A stretch of DNA of 5,592 nucleotides, taken from positions 1 to 5,592 of the forward strand of contig JAGQLJ010000153.1 in NCBI GenBank assembly GCA_020429495.1. Reading direction: 5' to 3'. Shown here one piece after another: positions 1-4,709 of this stretch; the stretch's first letter is position 1, and each line of letters opens with the position of its first letter. The position numbers and the translations under genes are program-made. The notes under the pieces are model-generated. The model was given only the letters and a program-made list of their open reading frames with translations, searched no databases and was not told the DNA's origin. Origin of the DNA: Candidatus Dojkabacteria bacterium. GTDB lineage: Bacteria > Patescibacteriota > Dojkabacteria > J137.

Positions 1-30
1 AATAAATATAAAAAATTATACAAAAAATTC

Positions 31-474
31 ATGAAAAGTAATGCATCAACACCCGAAGGATATATTGATTCCTTACCTGAAGATAGGCGTAATGCAATTA
101 AAGAAGTTAGGAAAGTAATTCTAAAAAATCTTCCAAAGGGATATGAGGAAGCAATGAATTGGGGAATGATTACTTATCAAATTCCATTAGCAACTTATCC
201 TATAACGTACAATAAACAGCCTTTAATGTACGCAGCACTTGGTTCTCAGAAAAACTATATGGCGGTTTATTTAATGGGTCTGTATGCGAATTCTAAAGAA
301 GAAAAATGGTTTGAAGAAGAATATATAAAGACAGGAAAGAAGCTAAATAAAGGAAAATCTTGTGTAAAATTTACAAAATTAGAGAACTTACCATTAGATT
401 TAATTGGAAAAGCTGTTGCTAAAACTTCAGTGGAAGAATATATAAAGATTTACGAAGAATCTAGAAAGCGATGA
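31..474 (+). CDS. DUF1801 (YdhG-like) domain protein
   Basis: This 147-residue protein is a near full-length match to the DUF1801/YdhG_co family of small cytosolic alpha/beta proteins. Visible family landmarks are a YIDSLPEDRR opening (residues 11-20), GYEEAMNWGMITYQIP (37-52), the PLMYAALGSQKNYMAVYLMGLY stretch (about 64-85), and a C-terminal GKKLNKGKSCVKF block followed by LPLDLIGKAVA. The length is typical of the family. Some members have been described as iron-chaperone-like (Bacillus YdhG/Fra), but no metal-binding residue set is obvious here, so the biochemical role is open. It starts at the first ATG in frame; the 30 bases before it contain no Shine-Dalgarno sequence, only a TATACA hexamer at 17-22. 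The gene ends in TGA, the only TGA stop in the window, and that codon overlaps a hairpin. The family is widespread in Bacteroidota and Firmicutes, so lateral acquisition is plausible but not shown. Confidence 0.9.
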   Translation: MKSNASTPEGYIDSLPEDRRNAIKEVRKVILKNLPKGYEEAMNWGMITYQIPLATYPITYNKQPLMYAALGSQKNYMAVYLMGLYANSKEEKWFEEEYIKTGKKLNKGKSCVKFTKLENLPLDLIGKAVAKTSVEEYIKIYEESRKR

Positions 475-500
475 TTATACTTACTGCATAAGGTATAATC
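473..500. repeat. Intergenic hairpin overlapping stop codon and -10 box
   Basis: GATTATA (473-479) pairs with TATAATC (494-500). After a single bulged G493, CTTA (480-483) pairs with TAAG (489-492), leaving a CTGCA loop. This is an 11-bp stem with one bulge. It begins inside the TGA stop of the DUF1801 gene and ends on the TATAAT box of the next gene. No T-run follows on the + strand, so it is not a classical intrinsic terminator. It could mark an mRNA 3' end or a protein-binding palindrome. Confidence 0.6.
494..499 (+). promoter_or_regulatory. -10 box (TATAAT), predicted leaderless start
   Basis: A perfect TATAAT lies exactly 6 bases before the ATG at 506, which puts the expected transcription start on the A of the start codon. 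No convincing -35 hexamer is seen about 17 bp upstream. No Shine-Dalgarno is at useful distance, since the AAGG at 490-493 is 12 bases from the ATG. Confidence 0.55.
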
Positions 501-505
501 CATTC

Positions 506-1363
506 ATGTATTATGAACCTAGTAATGAACAAAAAGATGATTATTTCCCTAACTCAACAGTTGCATTTGGAGATATTAGATTTTCTAGTATACCTTCTGA
601 TGATTCAATTATAATTCGTGATATTGGTCTCGTAATAGATGATCCAGAGAAAGGAGGAACTATAACTGGCATCCTTAAAGACATTCCTGAGGAACAACAA
701 ACAATGGAATTGCTTAATAATATAGTTTCCAATTGTATAAGAATGTATAAAGACTTTGGAATGAGAAATAGAGGTATTTTAGTACCGGATTTTTCAATAA
801 TATATGATGGATTTGCGGAAGAGATTGAAGAAGGTATTAAATCAGTAAATATAAGGGGATTAATCAAACTTATTGAAGCATCACCAAGTTTGCCTAAAGG
901 CTGGAATATAAACCCAAAGATTCACATACCGTTGATACTTCGTACTAAAATAGATAATTTAGAACACGGCATAAAAACTGGTGAGCTTATCCCTAACGAT
1001 ATTAGTATTGAACAATTTATTTTCGGAAAAACAAAAGAAGATACTGAGGATCATCTATATCTTATTGATATAGATTTCTTTGGTATAAAAATTATTTCAA
1101 ACACTGAATTTTTTTCTAATAAAATTATTGAAGAAGTTATTCTTGAGTATTCAAGTATATTTATACGTATGTACAATTACTTAACTGGCTTTGATACTAT
1201 AGACCATAAATTCTTATATGACATATACATTGATGCTGTAAATTCATTCTATTCATTTACTAATAACAAAAAAGTTAGAAGTGAAACTCTTGAAAAAAAT
1301 GCTTATTATATAGATATTCTTAAGGCAATAATTGATATGCAGTCGATCTTTAATATGGTATAA
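506..1363 (+). CDS. Hypothetical protein with weak kinase-like C-lobe pattern
   Basis: I do not recognise the family of this 285-residue protein. It has no signal peptide, no membrane segment and only one cysteine (C77). It is acidic and rich in isoleucine and aspartate, so probably cytosolic. One stretch resembles the C-lobe of protein-kinase/aminoglycoside-phosphotransferase folds: PND at 163-165, FIF at 171-173 and LYLIDIDFFG at 184-193. D165 would stand for the catalytic-loop Asp, Q170 replaces the usual Asn, and D188 or D190 stands for the metal-binding Asp. Upstream, VPDFSIIYDG (93-102) is another conserved-looking turn. The N-terminal 60 residues contain a GG pair (50-51) but no clear P-loop and no invariant Lys that I can assign. 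The C-terminal third looks alpha-helical. It lies 31 bp after the DUF1801 gene and 29 bp before the zinc-ribbon gene, yet has its own TATAAT. A degenerate kinase-like regulator is one option; function is otherwise unknown. Confidence 0.75.
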   Translation: MYYEPSNEQKDDYFPNSTVAFGDIRFSSIPSDDSIIIRDIGLVIDDPEKGGTITGILKDIPEEQQTMELLNNIVSNCIRMYKDFGMRNRGILVPDFSIIYDGFAEEIEEGIKSVNIRGLIKLIEASPSLPKGWNINPKIHIPLILRTKIDNLEHGIKTGELIPNDISIEQFIFGKTKEDTEDHLYLIDIDFFGIKIISNTEFFSNKIIEEVILEYSSIFIRMYNYLTGFDTIDHKFLYDIYIDAVNSFYSFTNNKKVRSETLEKNAYYIDILKAIIDMQSIFNMV

Positions 1364-1376
1364 ACTTAAAAATAAT

Positions 1377-1385
1377 TGTTAATAT
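1377..1385 (+). promoter_or_regulatory. Extended -10 (TGTTAATAT) before zinc-ribbon gene
   Basis: TG-T-TAATAT matches the TGnTATAAT extended -10 pattern with swapped central bases. The hexamer (1380-1385) ends 7 bases before the ATG at 1393. There is no -35 and no Shine-Dalgarno, so a leaderless or near-leaderless transcript is predicted. Confidence 0.4.
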
Positions 1386-1392
1386 TCTAAAT

Positions 1393-1638
1393 ATGGAAAA
1401 ACAATGCCAATCTTGTGGAATGCCTTTAAAAGACAATCAAGGAGCTGAAGCGGATGGATCTTTAAATAGTATGTACTGCAATCTTTGTTATAAAGATGGA
1501 TCTTTCTGTAATCCAAATGCTTCAAAAGAAGAAATGAAACTGATTGTTAATAACGCGCTAAAAGAAAAAGGTTGGATTGCACCATTAAGATGGGTTGCAC
1601 TTTTGCAAATCCCAACTTTAAAAAGATGGAGAAAATAA
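1393..1638 (+). CDS. Small zinc-ribbon domain protein
   Basis: This 81-residue protein matches the putative zinc-ribbon family (Zn_ribbon_2 type). The N-terminus has CQSCGMPL, giving the first CxxC knuckle at C5/C8. The family-typical EADGS follows at 19-23, then YCNLCY gives the second knuckle at C29/C32. An extra cysteine, C39, follows GSF. The four knuckle cysteines should bind one structural zinc. The C-terminal half has the helix-forming KEEMKLIVNNALKEKGW stretch and ends in IPTLKRW, a tail I also associate with family members in Bacteroidota. The molecular role of the family is unknown; a nucleic-acid or protein-binding adaptor is a guess. The length is normal and the protein looks complete. 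Its TAA stop is followed after a single base by the convergent stop of rlmI. It may belong with the DUF1801 gene to a block of accessory genes. Confidence 0.88.
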   Translation: MEKQCQSCGMPLKDNQGAEADGSLNSMYCNLCYKDGSFCNPNASKEEMKLIVNNALKEKGWIAPLRWVALLQIPTLKRWRK

Positions 1639-1639
1639 T

Positions 1640-2839
1640 TTATTCGACCCAGAAAGCAAAACCTTTTAAGTAATCTAACTCTGGATGAAAAGGATTTAAA
1701 ACATGGTCCTCTGCTTGTCTATGTGATTGAATTTGTCTTAAAGTTTTTCCTGAATCCGCAGCAGCTTTCTTTACTTGTTTCAAAAACGAGTCAGTATCAA
1801 CATGATATGAACATGAGCAAGTAAGTAAAATACTTCCGGACTTCATTCTCTTTAAAGTTTCTGTGTTTAATCTTCTATAACCACTACATGCAGCGCCATA
1901 ATCAGATTTCTTTTTAGCAAATGCAGGAGGATCTAGAATAACGATATCATAGTCAAGTTCTTTTTGATCTTCTAAAAATTCAAAAACATCTAAAGCTACA
2001 AAGTTATGATTTTCAGGATCAAGTCCATTAGCTTCAAAATTCTTAACTGCACCGTTTATTACCTCTTCAGAAATATCTACAGAGGTTACTTCTTTTGCTC
2101 CACTTAGTGCTGCATAAACTGAAAATCCTCCAGTATAACTAAAGCAGTTTAATAGCTTCTTGCCTCTAATTAAACTAGCAATATAAGCACGCATGTTTCT
2201 TTGGTCTAAATAGAATCCTGTTTTATGACCATTTTTTACATCAACAATAAATTTAACTTCATTTTCAAAAATTTCTGTTTGTACTCTTGCACCTTTATGC
2301 TTAGCCCAAACTACTTTTTCGATTTTATCAAGTCCCTCATGGTTTCTGGAACTCATTGTTGATTTTTCAAAAATTAGATCAATCTCTTCACCTAGATTTT
2401 CTACTAATACATCAATAATCATATCTTTAAGCTTCTCAATTCCTAGCGTGCTAATTTGAATCACTAATTTATCGTTATATCTATCAATTAGTAACCCAGG
2501 AATTAAATCTCCTTCTCCATTGATTAATCTATATGCATTAGTAATTTTTGCATCAAATAATTTTTTTCTTAGTGAAATAGCATTTAAAATATTTTTTTCT
2601 ATAGAAGCTAGCGGGTTCTCTTCAGAAAAGTTAATCATTCTTCCTGAAATTGTTGTTTTATCATTAAAATATGCGTGTCCTAGAACTTTATTATAGTGAC
2701 TTCTTACTTGGCATATATCTCCATTACTAAAACTTTCAGGAAATTTTTTAACTGCACCAGAAAAAATCCAATGATGACGTCTTAATATTGGCTTTTCTTT
2801 ATCTTTTTTTAGATATACTACTGGATAGCTCATAAACAT
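1640..2839 (-). CDS. rlmI: RlmI-type 23S rRNA (cytosine-C5) methyltransferase
   Basis: This 399-residue class I SAM-dependent methyltransferase is close to the usual RlmI length (about 396). The N-terminal PUA-like RNA-binding domain spans roughly residues 6-80 (RRHHWIFSGAV at 20-30). A linker domain contains GEGDLIPGLLIDRY (108-121). The catalytic domain shows the family hallmark KTGFYLDQR (206-214), the SAM-binding LNCFSYTGGFSVYAA (230-244) with acidic VDIS (254-257), DPPAFAKKK (303-311), and TCSCSYH (340-346) with the candidate catalytic cysteine. The end, NPFHPELDYLKGF (382-394), is also family-typical. In E. coli the enzyme makes m5C1962 in 23S rRNA; specificity here is inferred, and a paralogous 23S methyltransferase is the alternative. 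The start is M1 or M3 (ATG TTT ATG), and neither has a Shine-Dalgarno. It lies 38 bp after the glutaredoxin gene and is probably co-transcribed with it. Confidence 0.93.
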   Translation of the reverse strand: MFMSYPVVYLKKDKEKPILRRHHWIFSGAVKKFPESFSNGDICQVRSHYNKVLGHAYFNDKTTISGRMINFSEENPLASIEKNILNAISLRKKLFDAKITNAYRLINGEGDLIPGLLIDRYNDKLVIQISTLGIEKLKDMIIDVLVENLGEEIDLIFEKSTMSSRNHEGLDKIEKVVWAKHKGARVQTEIFENEVKFIVDVKNGHKTGFYLDQRNMRAYIASLIRGKKLLNCFSYTGGFSVYAALSGAKEVTSVDISEEVINGAVKNFEANGLDPENHNFVALDVFEFLEDQKELDYDIVILDPPAFAKKKSDYGAACSGYRRLNTETLKRMKSGSILLTCSCSYHVDTDSFLKQVKKAAADSGKTLRQIQSHRQAEDHVLNPFHPELDYLKGFAFWVE

Positions 2840-2877
2840 TAAAAATCAAAAGTAAAAAATTAAGAATCAAAAATTCA

Positions 2878-3129
2878 CTAAATTTCAAAAAATCTTTTCA
2901 GTTCAGCATTAGTTGGTTCGATTAACCTATCTTCTCTTCCTTCTATTTCAATCACAGGTATGGTTCTATTCTTATTTGGATTTACTTCAACTACGTATTG
3001 ATTAGCTTTTTCATCTTGATCTACATCAATATATTCAAAATCAATATTATGATTTTCAAGAAATACTTTCGCTCTTATACAATCACTACACCAATCTGCC
3101 CCGTATAATCTTACTTTCTTATTCATCAT
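2878..3129 (-). CDS. Mycoredoxin-like glutaredoxin family protein
   Basis: This 83-residue thioredoxin-fold protein has the redox site WCSDC (C14, C17) after LYGAD. The following helix is RAKVFLENHNI, and YIDVDQDE lies at 33-40. NRTIPVIEIEG (54-64) contains the expected cis-proline P58, and EPTNAELKRFF closes the fold. The overall pattern resembles the small dithiol glutaredoxin-like/mycoredoxin group rather than classical CPYC glutaredoxins. It should reduce disulfides or mixed disulfides in the cytosol using a low-molecular-weight thiol or a thioredoxin-reductase-type donor, which is not encoded here. Two adjacent ATGs (3129 and 3126) are both possible starts. Either way the gene overlaps the end of the upstream membrane-protein gene by 11 or 8 bases (ATGATGAATAA), which suggests translational coupling. 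The neighbouring secreted protein carries two cysteines, so a redox link is conceivable but unproven. Confidence 0.92.
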   Translation of the reverse strand: MMNKKVRLYGADWCSDCIRAKVFLENHNIDFEYIDVDQDEKANQYVVEVNPNKNRTIPVIEIEGREDRLIEPTNAELKRFFEI

Positions 3130-3550
3130 AATTTATATTCAGATCTTCAAAGTCATTTGTAGAGTTTAAATCTCCAAAAAATGTATCAAGGTCGCTAATT
3201 GTATCATTTATTTGCTCATTTGACGATTTATCTTCAGTATCAATAGATGCAGTTTGATCTGTCTCAAGAGTAAAATTTTCACTATCAAGTGTTTCATCTG
3301 AACTTTCAGGCACAACGCTAAGGTTTTCACTAGATTTTGGCATGCTACTAAACACCACAAAAATAGCTGCAACTATGCCAACAATTGCAAGAAGAACAAT
3401 TACTATTAGCAAAGGTTTACTATTTCTTTTTGGATCGTAGTGTGTCTCCATTTTAGGATCTTCTTTTTTTATTGGTTTAGGATTAACTTCCGCAACAGCA
3501 CTATTTAGACTATCTTGCATTGCTGAATCTTCCATTGTATTTGATTCCAT
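3119..3550 (-). CDS. Single-pass membrane protein with acidic outer tail
   Basis: I do not recognise a family for this 143-residue protein. The N-terminal part (1-45) is polar with a basic cluster just before the membrane (DPKRNSK, 39-45). One strong transmembrane helix follows at about 46-68 (PLLIVIVLLAIVGIVAAIFVV...). By the positive-inside rule the N-terminus is cytosolic. The remaining 70-75 residues are rich in Ser/Thr/Asn/Asp/Glu, contain about 20 acidic residues and only one lysine after residue 72, and have no cysteine. They are probably disordered and exposed outside the membrane. This tail could bind cations or act as a spacer or interaction arm. The start is 19 bases after the stop of the secreted-protein gene, and the end overlaps the glutaredoxin gene, so it sits in the middle of the operon. 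Low-complexity composition makes homology detection hard. The coding call rests on the clear TM topology, tight packing and overlap. Confidence 0.82.
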   Translation of the reverse strand: MESNTMEDSAMQDSLNSAVAEVNPKPIKKEDPKMETHYDPKRNSKPLLIVIVLLAIVGIVAAIFVVFSSMPKSSENLSVVPESSDETLDSENFTLETDQTASIDTEDKSSNEQINDTISDLDTFFGDLNSTNDFEDLNINYDE

Positions 3551-3569
3551 AAATATGTTTAATAATAAT

Positions 3570-4091
3570 TTAATTTTGTAAAGACTGAAGATCAGATTTT
3601 ATTTGAACTGTAACAAGCTCTTTTATATCAGAGGCTATGGTTCTAAGATTTTCTATTTGAGATTGAATTTTTTGTTTACTACTACTAAAACCATCTCTAT
3701 CTCCATCACAAGCATATTGCTTTAATGCTGCAACCTCTGTTACTAAATCTTCTGTACCACTACTAAAATTTACAACTAGTGAATCAAGTTCACTAAGATC
3801 TTGCTGAAGGACTGTTGTATCGTAGCCATCTTCTTCAAGAGTTGTTATAAGGTTTGAGATTCGATTGTAAATTGCTCTATATCTAATTGCATATCTTTCT
3901 TTATGTTGATTATATTTTTGTGCTAAAACATCAATTCTTTCTGTTACTCTTTGACACCTACTTTGTTGTACTTGTTCACCTGAAGAGTTTGGATCTCTTT
4001 CTTCTAAAGTTCTAGTTGCTTGTGCTGCAGTTGGAACTATTAATAAGAAAGTAGAAATTATTAAGAAGAATGTGGTAAGTATTTTCTTCAT
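3570..4091 (-). CDS. Secreted coiled-coil protein with two cysteines
   Basis: This 173-residue protein begins with a textbook signal peptide: KK at 2-3, a hydrophobic core of about 4-19, and an AQA motif predicting cleavage between A25 and T26. There is no lipobox cysteine, so it should be released or envelope-associated rather than a lipoprotein. The mature part is almost wholly helical with likely coiled coils at about 45-87 (RCQRVTERIDVLAQKYNQHK...) and 93-173. It has exactly two cysteines, C46 and C128, which could form a disulfide bracing the two helical halves. From memory, proteins with this layout (signal peptide, RC near the start, a GYDT-like turn as at 89-92, a second Cys before the last helix) recur in Patescibacteria genomes as hypotheticals; the function is unknown. 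It is the first gene of the four-gene operon, with a promoter about 30-60 bases upstream and no Shine-Dalgarno. Confidence 0.87.
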   Translation of the reverse strand: MKKILTTFFLIISTFLLIVPTAAQATRTLEERDPNSSGEQVQQSRCQRVTERIDVLAQKYNQHKERYAIRYRAIYNRISNLITTLEEDGYDTTVLQQDLSELDSLVVNFSSGTEDLVTEVAALKQYACDGDRDGFSSSKQKIQSQIENLRTIASDIKELVTVQIKSDLQSLQN

Positions 4092-4119
4092 GCAAAAAAT
4101 TTTAATATGTACATAGTTT

Positions 4120-4148
4120 ATTATGCGTGCAAAATATACTTATTGCAA
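4120..4148 (-). promoter_or_regulatory. Sigma70-like promoter of the secreted-protein/grx/rlmI operon
   Basis: Read on the - strand, TTGCAA (4148-4143, four of six matches to TTGACA) is followed after exactly 17 bases by CATAAT (4125-4120, five of six matches to TATAAT). This predicts a transcript start near 4113 and a short leader of about 20 bases before the ATG at 4091. The -35 lies within TATTGCAA on the + strand (4141-4148). The same 8-mer occurs twice in the inverted-repeat region near 4585-4608. Confidence 0.5.
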
Positions 4149-4177
4149 GGAACAGTCCGATATATTAATTAGATAAG

Positions 4178-4465
4178 CTAAATGAACAAATGAAAATTAA
4201 ATAAAGAGTCAGTTTCAGAAGTGATTAACCTAATTGTGAATTGATTTAAAAATTCTTCTAGATTCTGAGATGCTGATTTTGTTATAAATTTATAAGTATT
4301 TAATTCAACTTTCTCTAAATCTGTTTGTTTGTGTCTAACTTCATTTTTTAATTCTTGAGACATAGATTTTATTATTATTAACCAAAATGAGCGAATTTTG
4401 TTATCTCTGCTTGCTGTAAACTTATATTCGAATAAATCTTTTGTGCTAATTTCTAAATACTTCAT
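4178..4465 (-). CDS. Small hypothetical protein (95 aa)
   Basis: I recognise no family. The open frame extends up to an ATG at 4513 (111 codons), but that ATG lies inside a strong hairpin (4502-4531). The internal ATG at 4465 is preceded at exactly 6 bases by a TATCAT -10-like hexamer, so I prefer the 95-residue form starting MKYLEISTKDLF. The protein is polar with alternating hydrophobics, suggesting mainly helices (for example SQELKNEVRHKQTDLEKVEL) and a hydrophobic C-terminal end (FNFHLFI). It has no cysteine, signal peptide or clear membrane segment. It stops 86 bases before the start of the secreted-protein gene and precedes that gene's promoter, so it is probably a separate unit. In DNA this AT-rich a 95-codon open frame could be spurious. 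The lack of any competing gene in 4092-4709 and the promoter match are the support. Confidence 0.5.
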   Translation of the reverse strand: MKYLEISTKDLFEYKFTASRDNKIRSFWLIIIKSMSQELKNEVRHKQTDLEKVELNTYKFITKSASQNLEEFLNQFTIRLITSETDSLFNFHLFI

Positions 4466-4471
4466 ATTGTT

Positions 4472-4477
4472 ATGATA
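4472..4477 (-). promoter_or_regulatory. -10-like hexamer (TATCAT) before small gene
   Basis: On the - strand TATCAT ends 6 bases before the ATG at 4465, the same spacing as the other predicted leaderless starts. It is one mismatch from consensus and no -35 is visible. This is the main reason for choosing the shorter start of the small gene. Confidence 0.35.
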
Positions 4478-4501
4478 AAATTTTATATAAAGATGATTTA
4501 G

Positions 4502-4531
4502 TGGGTTGACCATCTTTCAATGGCCAACCCA
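4502..4531. repeat. Strong hairpin next to long inverted repeat
   Basis: TGGGTTG (4502-4508) pairs with CAACCCA (4525-4531), and CCAT (4510-4513) pairs with ATGG (4520-4523). There is one A/C mismatch (4509/4524) and a six-base CTTTCA loop, giving 11 pairs over a 12-position stem. No T-run follows on either strand. It directly abuts the 17-bp inverted repeat; base 4531 is shared by both structures. Confidence 0.75.
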
Positions 4532-4634
4532 AGCTACACAAATCCGCTTCCCCTACGGATCTTTTTGTTTATACCAAATCCAGATATTGCAATGCATTGT
4601 ATTGCAATACAAATTTTGCGGATTTGTGTAGCTT
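4531..4634. repeat. Perfect 17-bp inverted repeat with structured 70-bp interior
   Basis: The left arm, 4531-4547 (AAGCTACACAAATCCGC), is the exact reverse complement of the right arm at 4618-4634. The 70-base interior holds a 9-bp hairpin (4585-4593 with 4601-4609) and a 16-bp palindrome. Bases 4501-4560 are about 52% GC, well above the surrounding DNA. It could be a structured RNA, a small non-autonomous element, or a binding region in the intergenic space between the small gene (-) and obg (+). No target-site duplication is visible beside the arms. I cannot match it to a known RNA family. Confidence 0.8.
4597..4612. promoter_or_regulatory. 16-bp perfect palindrome, possible operator
   Basis: TTGTATTGCAATACAA is a perfect palindrome centred between 4604 and 4605. 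It contains one of two direct copies of TATTGCAAT (4585-4593 and 4600-4608) set 15 bases apart. The next palindrome, CAATGCATTG, is at 4590-4599. Such symmetry suits a dimeric regulator, but it may simply be part of the folded inverted-repeat structure. Confidence 0.4.
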
Positions 4635-4695
4635 CAGCTGAAATAAAGTAATATTTAACTAAATCTCTGAAAACTAAGTACAGATAATTAAAAAC

Positions 4696-4704
4696 TGCTA
4701 TAAT
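4696..4704 (+). promoter_or_regulatory. Consensus extended -10 (TGCTATAAT) of obg
   Basis: TGCTATAAT is a perfect TGnTATAAT extended -10. The hexamer (4699-4704) ends 5 bases before the obg ATG at 4710. An in-frame TAG (4704-4706) lies immediately upstream, so translation cannot start earlier. A leaderless obg mRNA is predicted. No -35 is apparent, as is common with an extended -10. Confidence 0.65.
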
Positions 4705-4709
4705 AGGCA

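Noticed and set aside
472..498. UGA read as glycine (Gracilibacteria/SR1 code)
   Set aside because: Readthrough would add only seven residues before TAA, and the long conserved genes contain no in-frame TGA at glycine positions, so TGA is taken as a normal stop.
541..867. 108-codon open frame on the - strand
   Set aside because: It lies wholly inside the 285-aa + strand gene, has no promoter-like spacing or recognisable protein, and looks like a shadow of AT-rich coding sequence.
2842..2877. Two copies of AATCAAAA between grx and rlmI as a regulatory repeat
   Set aside because: The repeat is short, A-rich and likely by chance in this composition; no palindromic or promoter structure accompanies it.
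4466..4513. Upstream ATG start for the small - strand gene
   Set aside because: The ATG sits in the arm of the 4502-4531 hairpin with no promoter or ribosome-binding signal, while the ATG at 4465 has a -10-like box at 6 bases. The longer form cannot be fully excluded.
4542..4567. Intrinsic terminator on the + strand (ATCCG/CGGAT stem followed by CTTTTTG)
   Set aside because: The stem is only 5 bp with a 9-base loop, no + strand gene lies upstream, and its left arm is part of the much stronger 17-bp inverted repeat.
4502..4634. Integron attC site or CRISPR repeat
   Set aside because: The flanks do not fit RYYYAAC/GTTRRRY core sites, and there is no array of regularly spaced repeats.
4531..4634. 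Insertion-sequence ends with target duplication
   Set aside because: No transposase lies inside and the bases outside the arms (CAACCC versus CAGCTG) do not form a direct duplication, so a mobile element is only a hypothesis.
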